Positions 8,066-16,929 of a stretch of DNA of 16,929 nt are shown piece after piece. Below the pieces are notes generated by a model. The model saw only the letters and a list, made by a program, of their open reading frames with translations, searched no databases and was not told the DNA's origin. The stretch comes from Spirogloea muscicola (lineage: Eukaryota > Streptophyta > Zygnematophyceae > Spirogloeales > Spirogloeaceae), in contig WELB01000002.1 of the NCBI GenBank assembly GCA_009602725.1, positions 2,186,240 to 2,203,168 of the forward strand, in the 5' to 3' direction. How positions within the stretch are numbered: position 1 is the first letter of the stretch; the number at the start of each line of letters is the position of its first letter. The translations under genes and the position numbers were made by a program.

Positions 8066-9212
8066 TGCACTCTTAAGGCAGTATAGGTGGTCGTAGGGCC
8101 TGACAACGTGGTGCCTCCTGCGGCCCTACTCGGCGTTGCAAGGCCAGCAAGTGTCCATCACGAGCATTCACGACTGAGACGTGCATGCCAGGCGAAGCCT
8201 GCAATGACAGGTACACCCAATATTGGCGGGCTGTGAGACGAAGTGCTGCTCTCGTGCATGTCTCCAACAAGCTCGGAGCTTGCAATGGTCGCTCAACGAG
8301 CCTGACTGTATGTCAAGAAGGTCCTGCTGAGCTGCTCACATGCGGAGGCATCGCAATGTCATTGGCTTGGGCTGCATGTGGATGTGGGCAACTGGCCTTC
8401 TCTGACATGAGGCCCTCACGGCGTTTGGCACACTCAACAGGATGACCTGCTCGGGCTGCGCACTGGACGACCTGCGAACCTGCTGGCCAGCCTAGCACCT
8501 CATGGGCACATCACGTGCAGCCTCAGCAAGAATAATAAGCTTGCAGGATGGGCAGGAGCCACGGACACCTTGCTTGTTTCGCAAACGGCCGTCAGCAAGG
8601 CTCTTGCGATACCAGCTTGACCTGTGCCACGACCAGCATGCTTTTTGTGGGGTGCCCTACACAACGCTTAGCAAGGCAAATGCAGGCTCTTCTTCTGCAT
8701 GGTAGACTAGTCTGCTACCGTTTATCCTTGTCAGGAGGCACGGACGTGTCTTGGCGGCACCACAGTGACAGTCGTGAAGAAGTTCATGGCAAGTCAGACA
8801 AGGTCGCATATTCTGAGGCCGTGGGGCATGCGCACCTCCGGCCACATATGCAATGCAAGCAAGAACTTGGTCCTGCAGTGAGGTCAACTTATGACGCATG
8901 AGCGCAGGCTTGCTTTCAGTGCATGCTTGCTTTGAAGCCCGTTCATGTGGGCTGCTCACCAGGACCTTTGATGCTGCAATTCAACCAAAGCCATATCCAG
9001 CAGAGCAGTGCCGAAAGTAGTCCACCAATATAAGAGGGCCCACAATGAAGACATGGTGCTCATAGATGAGCCTCTGCATGCTTTTAGTGGGGACAACCGT
9101 ATCTCCTAATTCTTGAATACTGCAAGTTTGAGTACAAGATACATAAGTCAGACACTTTGCCCGGCAGCAGCCGCTGCCGGTGGCTAAACAGGCGGCCATG
9201 CCGCCAGCACCG
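8066..9212. other. 3' flank of the metallophosphoesterase gene; no gene seen
   Basis: Presumed 3' UTR of the minus-strand phosphoesterase plus intergenic DNA. I saw no TTACA (minus-strand TGTAA) here. The 17-mer GCATGCTTTTTGTGGGG at 8637 recurs with one mismatch at 9076 in the same orientation. All ORFs are short and without family features. Confidence 0.5.
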
Positions 9213-11259
9213 TTAGACCGCAGCAACACCATGGCCAGCCGTTGGGGCAGCCCTGTAGAGATTGGCTACCCAAGGTGCCAGCTCGGTAAGGTGAGGGGTA
9301 CGTGCATTCTCGGCATAGTAGCGCGACCAACGGCAGTCAAGCGGGCCACCAAAGACTGCGCTGTCAGAGGCACTATCGTACACGCACAGCGGTAACCACT
9401 CCACGCCGCCGTTCACACGCCTCTGCCGCTCCTTGGGGTATGCCAACGGAGCTTGTATGTACCTTCAAAAGATTGGTAGAACAAAACTTCGTCTTGTAGA
9501 CAACCGAGCATCTAGAAGTCCTAGGAGTGTAGAGTTTCTGAAATATTGGTCTACGAATTGTGGAATGGTGATAAGGGGTACATTGACTTCTCAAGGCCTC
9601 AAAGCACATAAGTACAAAGTTGTGGACTAACGTTTATTTCTGTCTTGACTACGGTGCTGCTTCTAGGAGGACAACAAATCTGTTGTGGGAGTGGCACCTG
9701 ACTCCCTCCAGCATGGCATCCCAGCAAAAATGCGTGTGACCAAATATGTGGATAGCCGTCGGCGACCCAGCGGCGCCGTGGAGGCCGCGCACACGCTGCT
9801 CGAGCCAGTCCGAGCCAACAACCTTGGGTAGGTTCGGGTAGAAGAGCATGCGCTTCTCCGGGCACAGCTCCAGCCTGGACCAAGCAGCCGGTGACATGGA
9901 CATCAATGGTGAAACCAGAGCACCATCACGGATGTCACAAATACTGGTTATCCGGTCTGATGGACCTGAAGCATTCCTGTAACCTCATTACGGGTTGCAG
10001 CTGTTGCCTGCAGAAGCTTGTCTGGAGCATGCCTTGGGAGGAAGTGAGAGAAAGAGATAATTTGGCAGCTGTCCAAAGCGATGCTCGTGGCATTTGCAAA
10101 GGGAGCGTCATTCATCCGGTCGAAGTGGCGCGCGAGGGAGTCGTTGGCGTTGCTCAGCGGCTCGGGCCACCGGCAGACCTTGTAGTCCATCGAGACCTGG
10201 CCACCGAGGAGCACACACGGCAGGAACCTCAAGCCTGATATATCATTGTTATGATGCTAAATATGCGTCCTTACAGACGCTCCTGACGCTGATGCCATGG
10301 TGCCGGCCTGTGTTGCCGCCCCGTGTCCACAGCCCGTGAATATCGCCAGACATGGCAACGCACCTTCTCCAAGGGGGGGATGACGAAGTCCTCAATGTCA
10401 GGCTCCTTGTCGAAGCTCTGCAGCGGCAGCCAGAGCAACCCATGCAGCCAAAAGTAAAGCATTTGCCACGCCGGTCACAGCGCTACATGTCTCAGTTCTG
10501 CCGCTCTTGGCGCCCAGAGAGCACTGCCGCGGTGCGCTTGCGTACTTGGTGGTGCCAGCTGAAGATGGGCACGATCCAAACGTCGGCAATGCGGCGCGGG
10601 GCGGTGTCCACGCGCAGCTTGGCACAGAGGTCCAGGACGGCGGCCAGCTTCGCCAACGAGTCCCGCGGCTCGCCCTCGTGCCGGCACCACAAGTCGTGAT
10701 TGCCGGGCGTGAAGAAGACGTGGGCAAAGCGCGCCGTCAGCAGTGCCAATGTCGCCTCCAGCCTCTGCAACGCCCGCTTGCCAACAGAACGAGGCCGCCG
10801 TTACAATGCATCTGTGCCGCCATTTCCCATGTTGATCAACTAACGACCAAGGCGTCAGAGTGCCAGCGCAGGAACGTGGCTGACGACCACAAAGCGCTCA
10901 CTGGCACAGTGCACTGCTGCTGCTGCGGCGTGGAGACCAGCTTTCAAAAATTCGGCGTTACATTGGATTGAACCTGGATCTCTAAAGTGACAAATGTTAG
11001 GGCGTGGGGTTTTAGCACTTGGAGTCGGGGGTTCAGACTGTTCCGGGGTTCTGAGCGTCTGGCTCGCCGCCATGGTTGTCACCTCGAGGCCGTCGGTGAC
11101 GTCGCCGGCGACGATGATGGCGTCGCCGCGGTACGCCGACGGCGAGAGCGCCTCCACCCACGCCAGGTTCTCGGCGTAGTCTGTGTGCAAGTCCGAGACG
11201 GCGAAGACGCGCATGCCGCCGTGGGCGGGCCGCGCCGGCAGCGGCGCGACCGCTGGCAT
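9213..11259 (-). CDS. calcineurin-like metallophosphoesterase (6 exons, complete)
   Basis: Minus-strand exons in order: 11259-11083, 10764-10546, 10417-10364, 10196-10033, 9874-9698, 9462-9213 (TAA). They sum to 346 residues with frame kept at all five junctions; introns 4 and 5 are phase 2, the others phase 0. The metallophosphatase signature is complete: D-x-H in SDLHTD (residues 22-27), GDVTD (52-56), GNHD (80-83), a downstream His in SFSHFLPR (H201) and GHTH (250-253). Other family-typical stretches are FSWHHQ-SFDKEPD across intron 2, CRWPEPLSNANDSLARHFD and GVRYIQAPLAYPKERQRR across intron 5. Family knowledge: two-metal hydrolases with varied substrates. This plant/algal subgroup has no substrate I can name. 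No signal peptide or membrane segment. A second ATG 15 codons in (11214) directly precedes RVFAVSDLH and could be the true start. Intron 4 has a GC donor. It is head-to-head with PEX4. Confidence 0.93.
9875..10032 (-). other. GC-AG intron (metallophosphoesterase intron 4)
   Basis: The exon ends CTCCCAAG and the intron begins GCATGC; it ends TGGTCCAG before GCTGGAGCTG. The phase-2 join restores the conserved SHFLPR-LELCPEKR segment. No GT lies at a frame-compatible position near the junction. The donor is less canonical than the HCF244 one (+4 is T), so this call rests mainly on frame and family alignment. Confidence 0.75.
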
Positions 11260-11292
11260 CGACCGCCGGCGGCGGCGCTGGCGGCCCGGGCC

Positions 11293-11296
<4 letters not shown>

Positions 11297-11342
<46 letters not shown>
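11297..11342. repeat. 46-base T homopolymer abutting an N
   Basis: Uninterrupted T run directly followed by N at 11343, inside otherwise GC-only sequence and 38 bases upstream of the phosphoesterase ATG. May be a gap-edge assembly artefact or a real poly(dA:dT) tract. In the phosphoesterase direction it reads as poly-A. Confidence 0.95.
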
Positions 11343-11373
11343 NGGCTGCCCGGCGGCCATGAAGCAGCCTTGG

Positions 11374-11400
11374 CCGCCGCCGCCGCCGCCGCCGCCGCCG
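11374..11400. repeat. (CCG)9 run
   Basis: Nine CCG triplets upstream of PEX4. If the ATG at 11358 is used they would encode Pro. Confidence 0.9.
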
Positions 11401-11514
11401 CGATGGCCGCCGCAGATCGCGGCGGCCCCGCGGGACTCGCTGGCTGCCACAGTGAGGGTTAAGAGTGTCACCTAAGGCTCAGAAGGATAGGGTTAGGTTT
11501 TTGGATCTCCTCGA

Positions 11515-11552
<38 letters not shown>
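11515..11552. repeat. (GCC)12 run
   Basis: About twelve GCC/CCG triplets between the two divergent genes. Confidence 0.9.
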
Positions 11553-11719
11553 GTGCCAGGCGGCCGCGGGCTTTGGCAGTATCAGCTGCGGGCAGCGGCG
11601 GCAGCCCCTGCGTTCCGCCGCTGGTGGCGGCTGCGGATGGTGAGCCCCAGCTGCTGCCGCACTGCCGCGCGCGCGCTGCCATGGCGGTCGGCCCTGCTGC
11701 CCCTGTGAAACCGAGCTGA

Positions 11720-11720
11720 T

Positions 11721-11750
<30 letters not shown>
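11720..11750. repeat. (GCG)10 run just before the PEX4 acceptor
   Basis: Ten GCG triplets ending at the GCGCAG acceptor of the first secure PEX4 exon. There is no pyrimidine tract, so the acceptor context is atypical. Confidence 0.9.
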
Positions 11751-11751
<1 letters not shown>

Positions 11752-11753
11752 AG

Positions 11754-11879
11754 GCCTCCAAGTCGCGGCTGTTCAAGGAGTACAAGGAGGTGCAGCGCGA
11801 GTCGACGCCCGACTCCGACGTCCGCCTCGTGTGCGACGAGACCAACATCTTCCGCTGGACCGCGTACATCAAGGTGCCT

Positions 11880-11930
<51 letters not shown>

Positions 11931-12677
11931 CCCAGACGACGCTGCAGCCCTCGGCGGTGCGAAAGCGGCCTCACAGCCGCTCCGCCGCCGCCGCTGCAGG
12001 GCCCTGGCGACACGCCGTATGCCGGCGGCGTCTTCCAGCTTTCCCTGGCGGTGCCGGAGCAGTACCCGCTGGTGCCCCCGCAGGCCCGCTTCGTCACCAA
12101 GGTCTTTCATCCCAACGTCCACTTCAAGGTCCGCCGCCACCGCCGCCGCCGCCGCCGGCGCTGGTGGGCTGCTTGCGACCGCCCATCACGAGAGCGCGCT
12201 CGTCCAGCTCCGCTCAGGATGCGCGGCCGCCGCCCATGTCGTGCAGACCGGCGAGATCTGCTTGGACATCCTGAAGACGGCGTGGAGCCCCGCGTGGACG
12301 CTGCAGTCAGTGTGCCGCGCCGTGATCGCGCTGCTCTCACACCCAGAGCCCGACAGCCCCCTCAACTGTGACTGCGGTAGTGTGCACTCCCTCAGCCACC
12401 CGGCTCCAAGAAGAGATATGTAAAGGGTGTTGGCTTTATTTACTTATCGGCTTCCTGTATACCATCATATTATTTGGACCTTCAAGTAGTAGTTGCACAA
12501 TCAGTCATGTATCCTTCTTACTGAAACGCTTGCCGATCTGTAGCAGCAATTACTTCGAGCTGACTCATTCCGCCTTGGCCCTCGCCCACAGGGAACCTGC
12601 TGCGGGCGGGCGACCACCGGGGTTACCGCTCCATGGCGGAGATGTACACGCGCCTTGCAGCCATGCCTCGGTCCTGA
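11754..12677 (+). CDS. PEX4: PEX4 / UBC21-type peroxisomal ubiquitin-conjugating enzyme E2 (first codons unresolved)
   Basis: Secure exons: 11754-11873, 12000-12128, 12247-12376, 12592-12677 (TGA), giving 154 residues. From the first: ASKSRLFKEYKEVQRES, DETNIFRWTAYIKGPGDTPY (across intron), GGVFQLSLAVPEQYPL, FHPNVHFK (HPN motif), TGEICLDILKTAWSPAWTLQ with the catalytic Cys at residue 88, HPEPDSPLNCDCGNLLRAGD, and MAEMYTRLAAM. This matches plant PEX4 almost end to end. Arabidopsis PEX4 begins MQAS and has its Cys two residues later, so only the initiator codons are missing. They must be in a tiny 5' exon joined at CAG|GCC (11751-11753). Candidates are ATG 11681 (8 codons, GTGAAA donor, 49-base intron) or ATG 11358 (Pro-rich 31 codons, ACA|GTGAGG donor); both are phase 0. 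Family knowledge: anchored by PEX22, it monoubiquitinates the PTS1 receptor PEX5 for recycling. Introns 2 and 3 contain CCG runs. Confidence 0.95.
11882..11929. repeat. (CCG)16 run in a PEX4 intron
   Basis: Sixteen CCG triplets fill nearly half of the 126-base intron 11874-11999. Confidence 0.92.
12129..12158. repeat. imperfect CCG run in the next PEX4 intron
   Basis: Starts at the donor GTCCGCCGCC of intron 12129-12246, so the donor is embedded in the repeat. Confidence 0.8.
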
Positions 12678-13250
12678 CGCTGCGCCCGTGCATGCGGGTC
12701 CCAATCTCAAGTGAGCTGGCAAATCATTTGCAAAAACGACTGTGCCAGGCTTGCTAGCTTCAGGTTATTTACCTTTGACGTTCCATTGCCTTCGCATGGG
12801 GTGGCTTGACATGAGAGACAATGTCCTTCTGTTTAGCCTTCGTCAACTTATCATGGCTGCTTGTCAGACATAGTACAAGGCTTGTAGCAAGGCACATGTA
12901 CATACCCAATCCATTTATGGAGACAAATTTACTGCGCATTATCGCGCGCGGCCAACAGGTCTTATTCCATCCTAAATCATTTGTACATTTGTGTACACCC
13001 CTGACAGCAGCACTCAGAATTTAGTACGTCCTGTGGCGATGCTCAAGGCAGCGGGCCAGCGCACGTCGCGACACCAAGCACTGTAATAACAAGGGATTGT
13101 TCTTTGCTACTGCGTTTCCTGTGTGGTGCCAAGCTCACTGCAGCTGGTCGTCCAAACTCCTCCTGTGCAACAACTTGTGTCAGCAATGAGCTTCTTGGCC
13201 TCCTTGCGAGCCACCTGCCAGAAGCTTCCATCGCTTCACCAGCCGCCAAG
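12678..13250. other. convergent 3' intergenic region of PEX4 and cereblon
   Basis: AT-richer than the flanking exons and without a gene. It holds both 3' UTRs. TGTAA for PEX4 is present at 13082. I saw no minus-strand TGTAA for the cereblon gene. Confidence 0.6.
13082..13086 (+). terminator. putative TGTAA polyadenylation signal for PEX4
   Basis: First TGTAA after the PEX4 stop, about 405 bases downstream, in CACTGTAATAACAAGG. Its position 165 bases short of the cereblon stop means the two convergent transcripts may overlap or abut. Confidence 0.4.
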
Positions 13251-16200
13251 TCAGTTGAGCACCTCAGCATGCTCACGTAGTGACGCCAACTGACACGTGC
13301 GAACGCCCCAGAAGGCCTCGGGCGTCATTCCGCGGCGCACGGCAGTGAAGCGCCAGCCAACGTGCGTCCCACAAGCGCCACAGTGTGCGATTGTCCACGA
13401 GTACCTGGGAAGCACGAGGTAGCAGGCACGGCAGGACGATGCGGCCGTGAGATACTGGGCATGAGAGCATGTAGATCTAAGCAACTGGGAGCCCCAGTGT
13501 ATGACCACAGAATCCGTGGCATCTGGCGGCGCTGATTGAGATGGTGCTTGAGCCAAGCGAAGTCCTTAACGATATTTGGCAACCTTGGCCAACGACTTTG
13601 GCAGTAGGCACGCACCCCGGGAACCAGCTGTTCTCAACCTCAGCAGGACCCTCCAGCACAAGCCCCCGTGCGCGCCGCAGCGTCACCGTCTCATGCACGT
13701 ACCCGTGCGCGTTCACAAACGCACTCACTAGGCCCTCCGATGACATGGCCAGTACATCACCGCGGCGAGCAATCACCAACTGCTGAACAGCGGGAGATCT
13801 TGAGATACTCTTCCACAAGCTTATAGACTGACTTTCACTTTCATGTATAGCTTGCATGGACGCTACTCAGCAATTCCCACTCGAAAGTAGTCACCTTAAA
13901 ATAGTCTGGTGGGATGCTGACAGCCGGTCATTTGGGGTCAGGCTTGAAAATCTCTGTTAAAGGATTTACTGACCTCTAAAAGACTAGTGGCAACAAGTGA
14001 GAGTCATTAAAGGCTTCAGGCATGAGTCTGCAGGTGCACCTTGCAGGCCTTGCAGCGGAGGCGCTCCATGTTCTCCAGGATGCGCACCTCCTTCTGGAGG
14101 CGGTACACGGTGCCCTCCATCTCCAGCAGGACCTGGCGTGCTGAGTCGGAGAGCGGCAGGTTCGATGCGACATGGAATGACAGGCTCTGGGGTTTACCAA
14201 GCAGCGATGCCTCCAGTGGTGGTGACCCTTGAGTCAGCTGGTGATAGAGGTCTGGCCGCCCAGCCGCAGTAGTGCGGGGTTAGGCGTGCAGCAACAACAA
14301 AGCCACAGCAACTGTCAGCCATTACAAGGGCGCTGAAAGCGTGGTACAACAATGCGAGAGAGTTGACCAGAGTTTACGATTTTGGGGTTCATCAATGAGA
14401 TGATCTATTAGAGGAAGTTCGCGATTGGCAGGCACGAGTCGCGCTGCACCTGCAACACGGCGAGCGAGGTCGTACGCGTCGTACATGCGGTACACCCAGT
14501 GAGGCCACGCTGCGAGCGGTGCACGCACCCGCCACCGCCGCCCATCCTCGCGCCACGCGCCGCCCGGACTGGCAACCGCGGCGCTGGTGCCGGTGCTGCC
14601 CCGGCCGCTGCTGCCCTCAGGCTCCACTGCTGGGGCCTTGCCGCGCTTCCGCTGCCCGCTGGCCCGCCGGCCATCCAGGCTCCCAGCTGCGCCGTTGCTA
14701 CGGGCGTCATCGCTGGCCACCTCTGCGTAGCCCGTGCCCCCTGTGCTACTGTGCTGGCGTGTCACCGCGCCCTGCAAGCCGCCTCGGCGGCTCCACCACC
14801 ACCAGTTGGCGCCGCGGCTGTCACCGCCAACGCCTCCTGGCTCCTCCTCCTGCGACTCCTCGCCGCTCCCACTGCTGCTCTCCACGGTGGCGATGCCGCC
14901 GTCATCGTCGCTGGCGCCGCCCCCGTCCTCCTCGTGCATCAGCCGCAGCAGCAGCTCGTCGTGCATCCGCCGGATGCGCCGCCGCCGTGCCTGCTCCCTG
15001 TCTTCCTGCTCCTCCAGGTCATCCTCATCGTCCCAGAGCCGCCGAGACGCAGCGGCAGCGGCGCTGGCGCCGCTCCTCCTCCCGCGAGCTGATGATTTCC
15101 CGTGCGCTGCCACAGGTGCGGACGCGCCCCAGCTTTCCCTGCCAGCAGCTGCCGCTGCAAGCTTCGCAGCATACGTCCCGCTTGCTGGGCTGGGTACGCA
15201 CGCCAAAGGCGCAAATGCGTCCCGCGGAATTGGTGTCGGCTGATCCTCCACCATGACCTGGACCTGCGCCCATGGCTGTCGCCAACCCCCACGATCATGT
15301 ACCATCAGCAGTCAGCGAGTGGCTCGCATCTTTGGCCTTGGCTGGTCAACGTAGATCAAGCCCAGCTATAAGCTTATGCCATCGTGCTGATCATCACCAG
15401 GATATCTCTTGGTTGAGATTTTCATAATTTGCAATGACAGATACAAGTACAAGCAATTCATCATTACGTATGTACTCAATCATGTCGATAAGATATGTGC
15501 AATAGAAGTAGAGAGGCTAAGAACAAGTCAATAGCCACACGTGTACGCCGAGGTTTGGGGGCCTTGCACACCGAGCCGTCAGCCTCAGTCCAGGCCTGGC
15601 AGAGATAGAAGCGCTGTGCTCCTCGCGTCAGGACGTTCAGCGAGCCGTCCTCGAGCTGAAGCAGCTGCCGGATCTGCCACCGCCGCAGGACAGGCGGCGC
15701 CGCTTGGCATCATGATCTTGACCCCAGCTGGTCATGACGGGGGCTCAGCAGCGGTTGCTGGGGCCACATGCACACGCCTTTGATGGGCTCCGAGAACGAG
15801 GCCATGAAGCACACCTCCGCCGTCGTGCCGACTGACGAGACACGAATGCCGCGGCGCAGCCGCGTGCTCGAGCTCATGTGGACCTGCGCCAATAGCGGGT
15901 CAAGGCATTGCTTGCATATTTTTATGTGAACTGCGCCTCAACACAGACTGGAAATCCTGACATGCGATCATCGCAGCACTGCCGAGATGGCTAGTGGGCT
16001 GGCCACGAGCCGCGAGGAGGGGGACCCAGGAGCATACGACGCCAAGGATGCGCTGGCCCTCGCTGCGCTCCATGGCGCGCACGACGGCGGCCTTGAATCG
16101 CGGCTGGATGACGCGCAGCGGCAGCGTCTGCTCGGGGAACAGAACGAGGCCTGGCAGAGGAAAGAGAATGCCACATTGAGGTCAGCACGCACTCGTGCTT

Positions 16201-16929
16201 ACTTCACTGCAGCCACAATGATTATCTAATAGGAAATTATTAGTCAGATTGCTACTGTGTGGAGAGAGGTTCCATTGAGCTGAAAACACTAATTGAACGC
16301 TAATCTATTGGAGGGCGGAGGGCGGCGCACCCTCCAGGTAGAACATGGGGAGCCGGAGCGTGGCGCCGCCCTCCAGCACCGTGCGGCCGCCGCGCACGTC
16401 CTCCACCTCTGCGCCCAGCAAAGCACAACGGCAGGCTGTCAGCGCCGGCGTCCACCGGCTCCTGCATGGCGCAGGCAGGCCCTCGGAGCGCCAAGGCATT
16501 GCCATCACGTCGGCAGCGCTGACGGCGGCGGCGGGCTCCCGCACGGCCGTTATCCGTCCTCGTCGCCATGCATGGCAGCGCCAGCGTTTGCCAACACAGG
16601 AAGACTTCCTTGCGGTATCAAGGTGGCCGGGCAAGGCCAGCGCTGAGGCGGCGGCCATGGGGCGGCAGCGGCGGCGGCGGCGGTCGCGGCGGCGGGCGCA
16701 CCGCCGAGGTAGGAATGCAGGGAGGTGAGCGCGGTGTCGAAGGTGAAGCCGCCGGGGTCGCCGGTCGCCGTGTCCCCCGAGCCGCCGCTGCAGCAGGCAG
16801 CACCGCGGCACGGTGGCGGCGGCTCAGCCGAGGGCCCCCGCAGAGCTCCGCCCTGGCGGGGGCGCACCCGCGTGCGGCGCGGCACCTCGAGCTCTCTGTC
16901 GCGTCGCCGCCGCCTCCCCCGCGCCCCCA
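13251..16929 (-). CDS. CRBN: cereblon-like protein, Lon-N plus CULT domain (9 exons, 5' truncated)
   Basis: Minus-strand exons: 16929-16702 (open to edge), 16408-16331, 16150-16038, 15883-15815, 15673-15572, 15263-14450, 14251-14040, 13779-13616, 13404-13251 (TGA); 643 residues in the window. FTFDTALTSLHSYLGEVEDV spans intron 1. The Lon-N domain shows LPMFYLEGLVLFPEQTLPLR, VIQPRFKAAVVRAMERS, VSSVGTTAEIRQLLQLEDGS and LTRGAQRF. Exon 6 holds VEDQPTPIPRDAFAPLA, then about 230 low-complexity Ala/Gly/Ser/acidic residues including a WWWW run, then WPHWVYRMYDAYDLARRVA. Exon 7 gives the helical segment ending MERLRCKACK. The CULT domain has zinc CxxC pairs at residues 534/537 and 601/604, NAHGYVHETVTL, NSWFPGYSWTIAHC and GWRFTAV, so the three cage Trp (590, 596, 610) are present. 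Family knowledge: in animals, substrate receptor of CRL4 via DDB1 and thalidomide target; plants have a close homologue of uncertain role. N-terminus lies off the right edge. Confidence 0.95.
13780..13785 (-). other. NAGNAG tandem splice acceptor, cereblon intron 7
   Basis: The minus strand reads CTGTTCAGCAG then TTGGTGATT. Use of the first or second AG would insert or omit one Gln after CKACK; both keep frame. The second AG gives the alignment closest to the plant homologue. Confidence 0.6.
16664..16696. repeat. imperfect CGG run in cereblon intron 1
   Basis: GCGGCGGCGG-type triplets just inside the donor of intron 16409-16701. Confidence 0.8.

Larger units (their letters stand above)
11260..11753. 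promoter_or_regulatory. head-to-head intergenic region of phosphoesterase and PEX4
   Basis: The two genes diverge from here, so it must hold both promoters and the PEX4 first exon. No TATA box is evident. It contains the 46-base T tract, the N, three CCG/GCG runs and GGATAGGGTTAGG at 11487-11499. Confidence 0.55.

Noticed and set aside
8637-9092. 17-base direct repeat (GCATGCTTTTTGTGGGG) as ends of a mobile element
   Set aside because: Flanks do not match each other and nothing recognisable lies between; kept only as a note.
11487-11503. TAGGGTTAGG as a telomeric repeat near PEX4
   Set aside because: Only about one and a half units; too short to distinguish from chance.
11493-12423. Long poly-Arg and poly-Ala ORFs on both strands over PEX4
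   Set aside because: They are CCG/GGC triplet runs read in other frames and overlap the clearly real PEX4 exons.
14499-15256. Plus-strand ORFs of about 170-245 codons
   Set aside because: Antisense shadows of cereblon exon 6, which has strong family support on the minus strand.

Overview
The window is eukaryotic nuclear DNA. It is GC-rich, its genes are split by many GT-AG introns (plus two GC-AG ones), and it is full of CCG/GGC triplet runs. Gene content (a plastid HCF244/Ycf39 photosystem II assembly factor, a plant-type PEX4 and a plant-type cereblon) points to a green alga. The codon and intron style suits a trebouxiophyte or chlorophycean, but I cannot fix the genus. Single N characters at 2710 and 11343, both beside low-complexity DNA, mark it as a draft assembly.

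Layout. 1-1661 (+): the 3' five exons of HCF244, whose 5' end lies off the left edge. 1662-9212: about 7.5 kb without a convincing conventional gene. It holds a low-complexity GC block with weak minus-strand exon-like pieces (2289-2900), a field of short hairpin-forming dispersed repeats (about 3200-4170), a decayed minus-strand fragment resembling the C-terminus of a non-LTR retrotransposon (4539-5130), a very long imperfect inverted repeat (arms about 5083-5944 and 6067-6885) with a one-sided minisatellite expansion, and an orphan 240-codon ORF (7328-8050). 9213-11259 (-): a six-exon calcineurin-like metallophosphoesterase. 11260-11753: a head-to-head intergenic region with a 46-base T tract and CCG runs. 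11754-12677 (+): PEX4, with its first tiny exon unresolved. 13251-16929 (-): a nine-exon cereblon (Lon-N plus CULT domains), 5' end off the right edge and convergent with PEX4.

I reconstructed the four real genes exon by exon. In each, every junction keeps frame and restores a conserved family motif across the splice. There is no operon logic here. HCF244 acts in the plastid on D1/PSII assembly, PEX4 in peroxisomal receptor ubiquitination, and cereblon as a presumed CRL4 substrate receptor. The two ubiquitin-system genes being neighbours is probably coincidence. The most unusual structure is the long inverted repeat, which if transcribed would fold into a long near-continuous hairpin RNA.
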